From positions 124,001 through 188,000 of the forward strand of contig NZ_AVCS01000004.1 of NCBI RefSeq assembly GCF_000498495.1: a stretch of 64,000 bases of DNA, in the 5' to 3' direction. The DNA comes from Flavobacterium enshiense DK69 (GTDB lineage: Bacteria > Bacteroidota > Bacteroidia > Flavobacteriales > Flavobacteriaceae). The position numbers were made by a program, and so were the translations under genes. This document shows positions 38,264 through 45,952 of this stretch, in pieces (positions within the stretch are counted from its first letter, which is position 1; each line of letters opens with the position of its first letter). Under the pieces are notes generated by a model that did not search any database, was not told where the DNA came from, and saw only the letters and a program-made list of their open reading frames with translations.

Positions 38264-39220
38264 TTATTTATCAATTGTTTCCATAATCCAATTTAAGCAT
38301 ACTTCGGAATCCATAATTGACCAGGAGTGTGGGTTTTTCTTACCGTCTAATCTAATTCCTTTTCCTTGGCTGACTATTACTTTTGCCTTATTATTTCCCA
38401 TTATTCTTAATTGGTTTATCATTGAAATTATGTCAATGCCATTCCAATCATTTAAATCTCGGTGTCTTTGATTTATTAGCCAATCAGTATCCAAATCAGT
38501 AAACATTAAAAGAGGCATTTCTTTTAAATATTTTGCATTTCCACCATCTTTTGCCCCGAAAGAGTATATTGAATTTTCTACATATTTTTCAGGGAACTTT
38601 TCTGGTGAACCACCATAAATACTATCGCAATTATTTTTAATCCATTTAGCTTCATCTACAGCTGGCTTATAAATATTCCTTTCGATTTCTCTTTCACAAT
38701 ATTTATAAAATCTAGCTTGGTCAAGAGGAGCGTCTAAAGCAAAAACACCTTTTGGAATTAGAAAAAATTTCTCAGGATTTTTGACTGATTTTTCAGCATA
38801 TGTTAAAGAAATCATTGCGCCACCTGAAAGGCCACCGATTATAAATTTGTCTTTTGATATTTTATGCTTTAGAACAATTTCGTAGAAAATTTTATCTAAC
38901 AATTTGAATTCTGCTTCTCGATTATCAGTTCCCCAATTTATTGATGGAACAATTACCATAATTCCTTTTTCTACTGCTATTTTGTGCAGTGTTATTTGCT
39001 TTAATGTGTTTTCAATTATTTCTCCACCAGATGGTAGTATAACTAAAACACCTTTTATGTCTTTTTTTGGAAGATATTTATAATAGAATAATTCTGTTGA
39101 ATCTTCGTCATTTACATACAATTCAAAAGTATCAGTTTTTGAAAGTAAAATTTTTTCAAATTCTTGTGCTTTGCAAGACAAAAGATTAAAAAATAAAGCA
39201 AAAATTAATATGTTTTTCAT
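38264..39220 (-). CDS. Secreted alpha/beta-hydrolase-like lipoprotein
   Basis: 318 residues. Lipoprotein-type start NLLSCKAQ. Beta strand VLVILPSGGEI (oxyanion region), then the nucleophile elbow GGLSGGA (Ser at about residue 135) and late Asp and His residues as in alpha/beta hydrolases. Substrate unknown; ester or lipid hydrolysis is plausible. It occupies a complete cassette with perfectly complementary ends (see the boundary elements). Confidence 0.72.
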   Translation of the reverse strand: MKNILIFALFFNLLSCKAQEFEKILLSKTDTFELYVNDEDSTELFYYKYLPKKDIKGVLVILPSGGEIIENTLKQITLHKIAVEKGIMVIVPSINWGTDNREAEFKLLDKIFYEIVLKHKISKDKFIIGGLSGGAMISLTYAEKSVKNPEKFFLIPKGVFALDAPLDQARFYKYCEREIERNIYKPAVDEAKWIKNNCDSIYGGSPEKFPEKYVENSIYSFGAKDGGNAKYLKEMPLLMFTDLDTDWLINQRHRDLNDWNGIDIISMINQLRIMGNNKAKVIVSQGKGIRLDGKKNPHSWSIMDSEVCLNWIMETIDK

Positions 39221-39242
39221 TTTCGTTTTTTAAGGCAAAATA

Positions 39243-39412
39243 GTGCACAACGTCCCGCCGGCTTTTAAGAAGTTGTGGATTTTTGTTACTGACGTTTACA
39301 AATATATCGAAAAGTTTGAAAGAAAAAACTTAAAATGGAGCAAGGACTTTTGATTCCAGATGATCCCATTAAACACTAAAACCCCAATTTCTTAAAACCC
39401 TTGTTATGCGAG
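39243..39412 (-). repeat. attC-like cassette-boundary element 5
   Basis: On the minus strand CTCGCATAAC-AAGGGTTTT (plus 39403-39412) to CCGGCGGGAC-GTTGTGC (plus 39245-39256). TATATTTG lies inside, followed by AAACGTCAGTAAC. Confidence 0.6.
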
Positions 39413-39419
39413 GTTTTAA

Positions 39420-39971
39420 TTATCTCCACGATGTTCCCAATTCGAGTTTTTTGTCTAAAAATTTCTCAATAATCTCCTCTGTGATAGCTGTTGGTATCGT
39501 AACCCAAATGATATAACCTTCATCGTCTATTAGTAGTGCAAGTGGATATGTTATGGAATCCACACCAGTGCTCCAAAGTTTGTCAACCCTCCTGGTATTA
39601 CACACGACAATAGAATTAGTTTTTAGATTTGTTTTTTTAAAATCATTCAAAACACTTATGGAATCTTTGTTGGCGTAAGTCAAAAGAAGAAAATCAGAAC
39701 GGTCGTTAAAAGCATTGTAAACTCTTTCCAAGTGACTTAAAGCAGCTTCGCTGACAGTTCCTCCGCCCCAATAGGTTAGAAGTATGAATTTGTTTTTTAG
39801 AGTTTTGTCCTTTGGAGCATTCAAAACCCATTTATCGATGTTTAGATTTGCTTTGTCTCCAGGTTTTATTTTGTAATTATGGATTAATGCTTGCGGTATT
39901 TCTTTGCCATTTTGGCCATTACTAGTTAAAGTAAAAAGTATTAGGAAAAAAGAAATTTGCAGTGTTTTCAT
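39420..39971 (-). CDS. Secreted thioredoxin-fold protein lacking the redox cysteines
   Basis: 183 residues with a signal peptide (ending SNGQ). The LLTYWGGGTVSEAALSHLE region sits where TlpA/ResA-like proteins have WCxxC, but neither cysteine is present. A late LALLIDDEGYIIW matches the TlpA-like strand. Likely a non-redox relative in the periplasm. It is cargo of a cassette whose ends match 9 of 10 bases. Confidence 0.68.
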   Translation of the reverse strand: MKTLQISFFLILFTLTSNGQNGKEIPQALIHNYKIKPGDKANLNIDKWVLNAPKDKTLKNKFILLTYWGGGTVSEAALSHLERVYNAFNDRSDFLLLTYANKDSISVLNDFKKTNLKTNSIVVCNTRRVDKLWSTGVDSITYPLALLIDDEGYIIWVTIPTAITEEIIEKFLDKKLELGTSWR

Positions 39972-39991
39972 CGTTCAAGTTTGTTAAAAAT

Positions 39992-40001
39992 CTCGCACAA
40001 C
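39992..40001 (-). repeat. attC-like element 6, cassette-start half
   Basis: Minus strand GTTGTGCGAG, upstream of the gene at 39420. It is complementary to that cassette's other end, CTCGCATAAC (plus 39403-39412), at 9 of 10 positions. No matching R' half was found on its far side. Confidence 0.5.
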
Positions 40002-40156
40002 TCTAAATTATATTAGACTGTAATCTTAACGAATTAAAGTTGGGTACTGTATTTTTATAGATGGTAAAGTTAAAAATTATAAGAAAATATCCCAAACTTT
40101 GTTGTCTAAATAATAGTTTACAGCTTTGTTTAGTGATATAGAAGAGCGGGTAAAAA

Positions 40157-40183
40157 AGCCCTAACTCACATCAGGGATTTCTA
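40157..40183 (-). terminator. Terminator of the serine hydrolase at 40213
   Basis: GCCCT / AGGGATT-type hairpin with T run on the minus strand; near copy of the one at 33507-33534. Confidence 0.65.
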
Positions 40184-40212
40184 TTTTGTGGTTTTCAAGT
40201 TTTGTACTGTGC

Positions 40213-41343
40213 TTAAGACTTCAGTTTTTCACTTGTTTCTAAAATGGTTTCGATATTGGTCATTAAGGTGATAAAATTACTGGTATCATTATTTCCTGTT
40301 ACGTTGGTGAGGATTATTATGGTTTCTTTCCGGGTTATATTCCGGGTTATGACTGATAAATAGCCTGTAAATTGCCCGGCGTGACGAACGACAATATCAC
40401 CATTGTCACGATGATAAACATTCCATCCAAAACCATATCTTCCTTTGGTGCCATTGCTGAATGTATAAGGCATAAACGCTTCCTCAAGAATTGTTTTTGG
40501 AAGTAATTTGTTTGAGTATAAAGCTTTATCCCATTTATAAAGATCGTCCAGCGTGCTGAATACGCCGCCACCTCCAATAATTTTGGCAGTCGGACTATCG
40601 AAAAGACCGTTTAATGAATCGGGTAATTCATATCGGTTTTGAGAATCATTTTTGATATAGCCTTTTACGCCCTTTTTATACGCGTTTTTTTCGGTCTTAA
40701 TAAAACTGTGGCCCATTCCCAAGCGTTTGAAAACAGAACTATGTATAAACTCGGGATAACTTTTTTTGGAAACCTTTTCTATGATATTTACTAAGATTGA
40801 ATAATTGGTATTGCTGTAAAAAAAGGATTCTCCCGGCTGGAAGCGTAATGTGTCGAAATCCTCTTTTAGCATACGCACAACGTCTTTATCTGTCGCGTTG
40901 GGGTATTTCTTCCACTGTTCTTCATTAAGGGTTATGTAGTCATTCATGCCAGAAGAATGGGTGAGCAAATGCCGGATAGTTACTGTTTTGAAAGGGAAGT
41001 CCGGGAGGTATTTAATCACAGGGTCGTCATACTGTAATTTTCCTTTAGATTTCAAAATCATTATGCACATTGCGGTAAACTGTTTTGAGAGGGAGCCCAG
41101 ATAGAAAACCGAGTTTTTATTGAGTTTTTTAGCAGATGTAAAATCAGAATAACCAAGGGAATTTCGGTATATGACAGCATTGTTTTTAATCACTTCAATA
41201 TTGCCGTTAAACTTGCCTTCATTGAATTGAGCTGTTATCACGGAATCTATTTTATGCTCCGGATTTTGTCCGTAGAAACGGGTTGATAATAGCAAAGTGA
41301 TGCAAAAGGCTAGGACGATTATTTTGGAGAAGATGCTTTTCAT
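40213..41343 (-). CDS. Secreted serine hydrolase, class C beta-lactamase family
   Basis: 376 residues with a signal peptide (ending RFYGQ). Catalytic SLSK (YLGSLSKQFTAM), YSN (FFYSNTNYSILVN) and RHAGQFTGYLS in place of KTG. The family includes D-amino-acid peptidases, esterases and penicillin-binding-like enzymes. It is periplasmic and separated by only 32 bp from the lipoprotein gene at 41376. Its last codons and downstream sequence resemble those of the DUF2238 gene. Confidence 0.85.
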   Translation of the reverse strand: MKSIFSKIIVLAFCITLLLSTRFYGQNPEHKIDSVITAQFNEGKFNGNIEVIKNNAVIYRNSLGYSDFTSAKKLNKNSVFYLGSLSKQFTAMCIMILKSKGKLQYDDPVIKYLPDFPFKTVTIRHLLTHSSGMNDYITLNEEQWKKYPNATDKDVVRMLKEDFDTLRFQPGESFFYSNTNYSILVNIIEKVSKKSYPEFIHSSVFKRLGMGHSFIKTEKNAYKKGVKGYIKNDSQNRYELPDSLNGLFDSPTAKIIGGGGVFSTLDDLYKWDKALYSNKLLPKTILEEAFMPYTFSNGTKGRYGFGWNVYHRDNGDIVVRHAGQFTGYLSVITRNITRKETIIILTNVTGNNDTSNFITLMTNIETILETSEKLKS

Positions 41344-41375
41344 TCGACGGGCTTCAGTGTTCTTGATTGCGTTCT

Positions 41376-42308
41376 CTACTTGGAAATTTTTTTATTCAGT
41401 GTAAAGCTAAAATCTTCGTTTCCGATATGAGGTTCATTCTTTTTGTTTAGAAAGAACAGGACATTGTCATCACCAACGAGAAAAGATAAGGATTCAGCCG
41501 GTTTGTCGGGATCGATTTTATAAATTATTGTATTTGGATTTGAAGGGGTGCCTTTGATGATTGTCCATTTTCCTGAAACGTCTCGAGGTTCGTTGTTTAC
41601 AATTTTACGGATGATGTATGTTGTGGGAAGATGGTTTACGGTATCCCGGTTGAGAATTAGCCGCCATTTCAGTTTAAAGCAGGATTTGTTTGCATTCATT
41701 TCGGGATGTTCGGCGGCAATGTCACGACAAGGGGTTCTTCCGTCGAAAGTAAGCTGTAGGGATTTGTCTTCCGACATTACGGAAGCGATTAAAATTTCGC
41801 CTGAATCGACAGTGTCTTTTCTGTTTAAGGAATAACTCCAGCCTCCGTTTCCAAGCATTAAGTGATTTTGTGGTGTTAACAGATGAAATAGGTTTTCACT
41901 GATTTTCACCATTGAAATTCTGTTTGGCCAACTGCTGCTTTTCAGATGGTAAACCGTGCTTCCCATTTTTACATTCTCATTTTTTGAAACAGTGAATGTA
42001 CCTTCAAAAATGCGCTTTTCCTCGCCTTTTTTAAACCATGATGTATTGGGCTGCCCTTCACCAAAAGCAATGTTCAGGACAAAGGAATTTGGATTAGCGC
42101 TTTCATTGTTCAGCTTTAAATCCCATCTGATAAAATCCACTTTCGTATCAGAAGGGATAGTGAGCAGGGATTTGATTAACGCATCTCCCGGTGTGCTGCC
42201 GATTAAAACAATTTCCGGTGAACTTTCTGCGGCTGAGCATGAAGCCGAGAGGAATATACATACCATCATAAGAAGTGCATGTATGCAATATGATTTTATT
42301 GCTTTCAT
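41376..42308 (-). CDS. Lipoprotein of unknown function
   Basis: 310 residues. Lipoprotein signal with SASCSAA. Two beta-rich halves with similar segments (NGGWSYSLNRKDT near the middle and NEDFSFTLNKKIS at the end). This resembles two copies of a domain seen in copper-resistance NlpE-like lipoproteins, but I cannot confirm it. It precedes the serine hydrolase on the same strand and may be in one transcript. Confidence 0.72.
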   Translation of the reverse strand: MKAIKSYCIHALLMMVCIFLSASCSAAESSPEIVLIGSTPGDALIKSLLTIPSDTKVDFIRWDLKLNNESANPNSFVLNIAFGEGQPNTSWFKKGEEKRIFEGTFTVSKNENVKMGSTVYHLKSSSWPNRISMVKISENLFHLLTPQNHLMLGNGGWSYSLNRKDTVDSGEILIASVMSEDKSLQLTFDGRTPCRDIAAEHPEMNANKSCFKLKWRLILNRDTVNHLPTTYIIRKIVNNEPRDVSGKWTIIKGTPSNPNTIIYKIDPDKPAESLSFLVGDDNVLFFLNKKNEPHIGNEDFSFTLNKKISK

Positions 42309-42431
42309 ATTATGGATGTATTGGAATTACATTGTTATGATCTTAATTGTTCAGGGGAGTTCCTAACAAATTTACCGAAAATTTGAATGGAAAGCTTTAA
42401 AAACGAAAGACAGGACAGGAATTTAAATTCT

Positions 42432-42662
42432 GCAGTAAGGAGTTTCAACTTTGCAGTAAAGAGTTCCAACTTTGCAGTAAAGAGTTCCAACTTTGCAGTA
42501 AGGAGTTTCAACTTTGCAGTAAAGAGTTCCAACTCTGCAGTAAGAAGTTCCAACTCTGCAGTAAGGAGTTCCGACTCTGCAGTAAGGAGTTCCAACTCAG
42601 CAGTAAGGAATTCCAACTTTGCAGTAAGGATTTTTATCCGGGCAGTGAAGAACTTTTTTTAG
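42432..42662. repeat. Tandem 21-bp minisatellite
   Basis: Eleven units begin with GCAGTAA at 42432, 42453, 42474 and so on every 21 bases to 42642; ten are well conserved and the last is degenerate. Each good unit has CTGCAG or TTGCAG, AAGGAGTT and the mini-palindrome AGTTCCAACT. The period equals seven codons, so frames on both strands stay open, but neither is credible as a gene. The flanking 42309-42431 holds a minus-strand TAAATTTG box near 42368. Confidence 0.85.
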
Positions 42663-42711
42663 AGATATAATTTGTCTTGGGTCTGCTGTTTACCGTCGCG
42701 TCACGCCGGTT

Positions 42712-42897
42712 GCCGTTAACGTCCCGCCGCTTTGCGAAGTTTAGGGATTTTTGTTACTGATGTTTACAAGTATACCGAAAAGTTTGAAAGAAGATTGCAT
42801 TAAATAGGATAGAAGTACAAGCACCAACACAAACACAGACACAAACTCTTCCAGATACACTAAACCCCACTTGCACAAAACCGTTGTTGGAAGCTGG
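42712..42897 (-). repeat. attC-like cassette-boundary element 7
   Basis: Minus strand AGCTTCCAAC-AACGGTTTTGTG (plus 42886-42895) to AGCGGCGGGAC-GTTAACGG (plus 42712-42730). Contains TATACTTG in the place of the promoter box. At 186 bases it is the longest copy. Confidence 0.6.
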
Positions 42898-42909
42898 CCG
42901 AATATTAAT

Positions 42910-43332
42910 TTATATTTTTCCTTTTAGTTTGGTGATTTGTATATTCCGATACGTTCCAGTATACATAACAAACCATCTTTTATACTTACCATTTATAATT
43001 TTCACAAAGCTTATTCCTTGTTTGCTTAAATAATCGTGTAGTTCACAAGGGGTTTTACTTTTTAGATCTTCAACAGTAATATATTTTATTGCGGGAATTT
43101 CTACACCATTATCTTCAAATGAACTATTTCCATTAGTATTAGCAAGAAATGTATAATAGTCTTCATCTCCGTTTTTTGAATTTCTGATTCTTAAGCAAAA
43201 TTCAAAAACACCTAACTCTGTATTTTTGTTAGTAACTAAAATCTGACCACTGAATTCCAAATTGATTTCAGGATTTTGAGAATAGGAAAGAGATGAAATG
43301 AAGAGTAAAATAAATAAAATATTAAGTTTCAT
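42910..43332 (-). CDS. Secreted protein of unknown function
   Basis: 140 residues with a signal peptide (ending SYSQ). Predicted mainly beta; no known motif. It forms a compact cassette: its start end is GTTGGCAGCA and its far end AGCTTCCAAC, complementary at 8 of 10 positions. Confidence 0.7.
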   Translation of the reverse strand: MKLNILFILLFISSLSYSQNPEINLEFSGQILVTNKNTELGVFEFCLRIRNSKNGDEDYYTFLANTNGNSSFEDNGVEIPAIKYITVEDLKSKTPCELHDYLSKQGISFVKIINGKYKRWFVMYTGTYRNIQITKLKGKI

Positions 43333-43371
43333 AAATGGTGTTTAGATTTTGATATTTAGTTTCTCACGGCT

Positions 43372-43448
43372 TGCTGCCAACTTCTAAATAGACGAAAAGT
43401 CCAAGTTTTGTTTTGAAATCGTATTTGCACAAAACGTTTGTTGGTGCC
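43372..43448 (-). repeat. attC-like cassette-boundary element 8
   Basis: Minus strand GGCACCAAC-AAACGTTTTGTG (plus 43440-43448) to AGAA-GTTGGCAGC (plus 43373-43381). Only 77 bases long and missing the promoter block of the larger copies. Confidence 0.55.
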
Positions 43449-43450
43449 AG

Positions 43451-44098
43451 CTATTTGTTTTTTCGCAGATTACCAAGTTTAATTCTCCAATTTATTTCCA
43501 AACTGATTTGTTGTTCGTATATGAATTCGGGTTTATTGTTTAAATTCAATAATGAAGGCTGGTAAATCAGTCCGAAATGGATTGTTTTGCCAAGTCTGTA
43601 ATACGAATTAAAGGTTAATGCCAAATTGCGATTAGTATATAATTTAGTGTAGTCATTAGCCGATTCTTCTTCATTAAAATGTTCTGTCCATTCTTTCCAA
43701 ATGTTTGTTGAATAACTTAATCCGTAACCAAATGTGAACCTGTCTTTTATGAAATTATCGGTTATGCTGAAATAATAAGAGGATAATATTTTATTGTATT
43801 CGGCATCAATCGGGGCGGGGAAAGGCAGCTCAAATGTCAAAACAGTCGATGCGTTGGCTTCTATAAATTTTTTGTCTTTATAATTATACTCAAACCCAAG
43901 TCCGTACCCGTTAAATCCAAATTCGGAATCTCGAAATTCTTTGTTAGGATTGAATGCTAAATAATTAAAATGCGGTAGTTTAATATCTAATCGTAAATCT
44001 CCTTCCTGATATGGTTTGATTTTGTTTTGGGCAATCAACAAATTAGTTGTTGAGATCAATAAAACGAATAGAGAGGTTAGTTTAAGTTTGGTTTTCAT
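43451..44098 (-). CDS. Secreted, probable outer-membrane beta-barrel protein
   Basis: 215 residues with a signal peptide (ending LLIAQ). Alternating amphipathic strands rich in Y, F and N (GFGFEYNYKD-like, YYFSITDNFIKDRFTFGYGLSYS) point to a porin-like barrel. C-terminus LEINWRIKLGNLRKNK. No function assigned. Cassette cargo between elements 8 and 9. Confidence 0.68.
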   Translation of the reverse strand: MKTKLKLTSLFVLLISTTNLLIAQNKIKPYQEGDLRLDIKLPHFNYLAFNPNKEFRDSEFGFNGYGLGFEYNYKDKKFIEANASTVLTFELPFPAPIDAEYNKILSSYYFSITDNFIKDRFTFGYGLSYSTNIWKEWTEHFNEEESANDYTKLYTNRNLALTFNSYYRLGKTIHFGLIYQPSLLNLNNKPEFIYEQQISLEINWRIKLGNLRKNK

Positions 44099-44141
44099 TT
44101 TTTGTGGACTTTCGATTTTTTCAAGTCACTTGGTTTATAAT

Positions 44142-44215
44142 GGCACACATCCCTCCGAGGCTTTGTTTAGCGGTGGTTGATTTGCTGCTTATGTTGGCAA
44201 ATATAAAAAAAAAAA
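44142..44215 (-). repeat. attC-like element 9, partial
   Basis: Minus strand has TATATTTG near 44200, then AAACAAAGCCTCGGAGGGATGTGTGCC. This resembles AAAGCGGCGGGAC-GTTGTGC with one base changed and the GTT reduced. The R' side next to the upstream gene is missing. Confidence 0.4.
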
Positions 44216-44235
44216 TGAAAGAAAAGTTTTCGTTT

Positions 44236-44301
44236 TTAAAACCAAAAAACCAGTACATATCCTACGATTAATACAACCACGGAACTGCCTAAACTCTTCA
44301 T
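44236..44301 (-). CDS. Possible 21-residue hydrophobic peptide
   Basis: ATG at 44301, stop at 44236-44238. The peptide is KSLGSSVVVLIVGYVLVFWF after the start Met, one predicted membrane segment. It starts 15 bases after the stop of the alpha/beta hydrolase gene. It could equally be chance. Confidence 0.2.
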   Translation of the reverse strand: MKSLGSSVVVLIVGYVLVFWF

Positions 44302-44315
44302 TAGCTGAAGTTGTT

Positions 44316-45284
44316 CTATTTCGTCTGCATTTGTTTAAGAAAAAATTTTATGACCTCAAGATTTACGTCTGAAGTAGTCCAATGCCCAACATTTTCATAC
44401 GTTTTAAAAATTGCATTAACGTTGTGATTCCTGTAAATTTCCTGACACTTTGCGTAACGATCCTGTGTATTTCTTCCCAAGTTATCGTTGATTAGTTTAC
44501 GCTCTTTGTCACTATAGGCATCATCATATTGAACAGCATCATTATTGTCCAGTTTTCCCATGTATACGAATTGTGGGATGGTTTTAAATTGATCAGAATC
44601 AAAGTTTTTATCGAATAGTTGAGTGAAATCATTCAGACCAATCGGATAATTAAGTTTTACTGTATTTAGTTTCTTTTCAGGAAGCATTAAGTTTCCGTTA
44701 AATCCACCAATGGCCATGGCTTTAATAATTTCGGGATGGATAAAGGAAAAACGATTTGTGAATGTGGCAGAAGCTGAAAATCCATTCATGAAAACTTTGG
44801 TGTCGACTTCAATATTTGCAGTATTCAAAATACGTTTGGCATCTTTTATCATTTCCAATAACTGCAAATCAAGTCGTTTTAGTTCGGATGACTTATCAAT
44901 TATGACATCCCTATCTAAAGCGTGGGTATAAACCAAAGGTTGTGATGAAGGTCTAGGAAAAATGGGAACAAGTAATGGAATTTTAAGTTCAGTCGAAACA
45001 TTGTTGCCCACTGAGCTTACCGAGGCCAAATCAATGGCATATTTTTTATGAATTTCAATACTGTCTGATGTTCTGCCTGTATTGTTGGGTTCTACAAGCA
45101 AAAATGTTTTTTTGTTTAGTGGAGTTCCTTTTGGAATAAATAAAATGTATTCATTTTGAAATCCTTTTTTAGGTTTTTTATTGACAATAATCAGACTGTC
45201 TTTTTTGAAAACTTCTGTTTTTGAGTTCTGACCAAAAGATACGAAAAAGGAAAGCAGAAAAAATAGGGTAGAAGTAAAACGCAT
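44316..45284 (-). CDS. Secreted alpha/beta-hydrolase-fold protein
   Basis: 322 residues with a signal peptide (ending VSFGQ). FLLVEPNNTGRTSDS is the oxyanion strand, MNGFSASATFTNRF is a nucleophile elbow with GFSAS (Ser at about residue 170), and GHWTT near the end supplies the His. Likely a periplasmic esterase or peptidase. It is upstream of the array and partly bounded by element 9. Confidence 0.72.
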   Translation of the reverse strand: MRFTSTLFFLLSFFVSFGQNSKTEVFKKDSLIIVNKKPKKGFQNEYILFIPKGTPLNKKTFLLVEPNNTGRTSDSIEIHKKYAIDLASVSSVGNNVSTELKIPLLVPIFPRPSSQPLVYTHALDRDVIIDKSSELKRLDLQLLEMIKDAKRILNTANIEVDTKVFMNGFSASATFTNRFSFIHPEIIKAMAIGGFNGNLMLPEKKLNTVKLNYPIGLNDFTQLFDKNFDSDQFKTIPQFVYMGKLDNNDAVQYDDAYSDKERKLINDNLGRNTQDRYAKCQEIYRNHNVNAIFKTYENVGHWTTSDVNLEVIKFFLKQMQTK

Positions 45285-45310
45285 AATCTCTGGATTTGGT
45301 TATAGTTTAC

Positions 45311-45832
45311 TTATTGCTGCCCTAACGCAATTTTCATTTCTTCAACAGCTTTTTCACCTTCTTTTGTAATGCCCATTATTTCGGTAAACACGCCAATCTC
45401 TTCACGGGTGTCGAAAAACACAATTTTAGCAATTGGTGTATCAAAGCTGCTTACTATAGAGTAGCCTTTACTCTCATACTCCGAAATTACATTGTTTAGG
45501 TTGGCAACGGGTGTGCTGAAAGTAATGTGCTGCACTCCACCGCTTGGGTTATGGTCAATGTAGTCCTTAAAAATACTTTTCCCTGAAATTGGCTGAATGA
45601 TTTCAATAAATGTTCCGCCTGTATAAGCCATTGCGAGAAAGCTCACGGCATCGGACGGTTGGCCATAATAGGTTGCATCATAATTTTTTACGCTAACAGT
45701 GAAAGTCGGACTGAAATTTGAAATGCCAAGCATTTGCTGAAAGAAAATCTTTGATTTCCCTATATCTTTTACCACCCACGCTACTTGAGTCGGTTGTAGT
45801 CCGGAGGTGTATTTATCGTTTTCAGTTTCCAT
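45311..45832 (-). CDS. VOC-fold protein (glyoxalase-like)
   Basis: 173 residues. QVAWVVKDIGKSKIFFQQMLGI is a classic VOC start; GGVQHITFSTP and IVFFDTREEIGVFTEIMG complete the second half. Metal-binding His and Glu are present in the HITF and TEIM strands. Substrate unknown. It is 27 bp from the alpha/beta-hydrolase gene. Confidence 0.82.
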   Translation of the reverse strand: METENDKYTSGLQPTQVAWVVKDIGKSKIFFQQMLGISNFSPTFTVSVKNYDATYYGQPSDAVSFLAMAYTGGTFIEIIQPISGKSIFKDYIDHNPSGGVQHITFSTPVANLNNVISEYESKGYSIVSSFDTPIAKIVFFDTREEIGVFTEIMGITKEGEKAVEEMKIALGQQ

Positions 45833-45952
45833 TCCCTGAATTTTTATGGGTCACTGTTTTTGTTCCCTATTGACCGTATATATCAAATTTACGAAAAGTT
45901 TGAGTTTTGTCTTTAGTTCCAAGACATAAGAAAGTTATGTCAACATAAATCT

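Noticed and set aside
42335..42662. ORFs on both strands over the 21-bp tandem repeat
   Set aside because: The period of 21 keeps all frames free of stops. Neither ORF has a credible start, and composition follows the repeat.
42432..42662. CRISPR array
   Set aside because: Units are back to back without unique spacers, and no cas gene is present.
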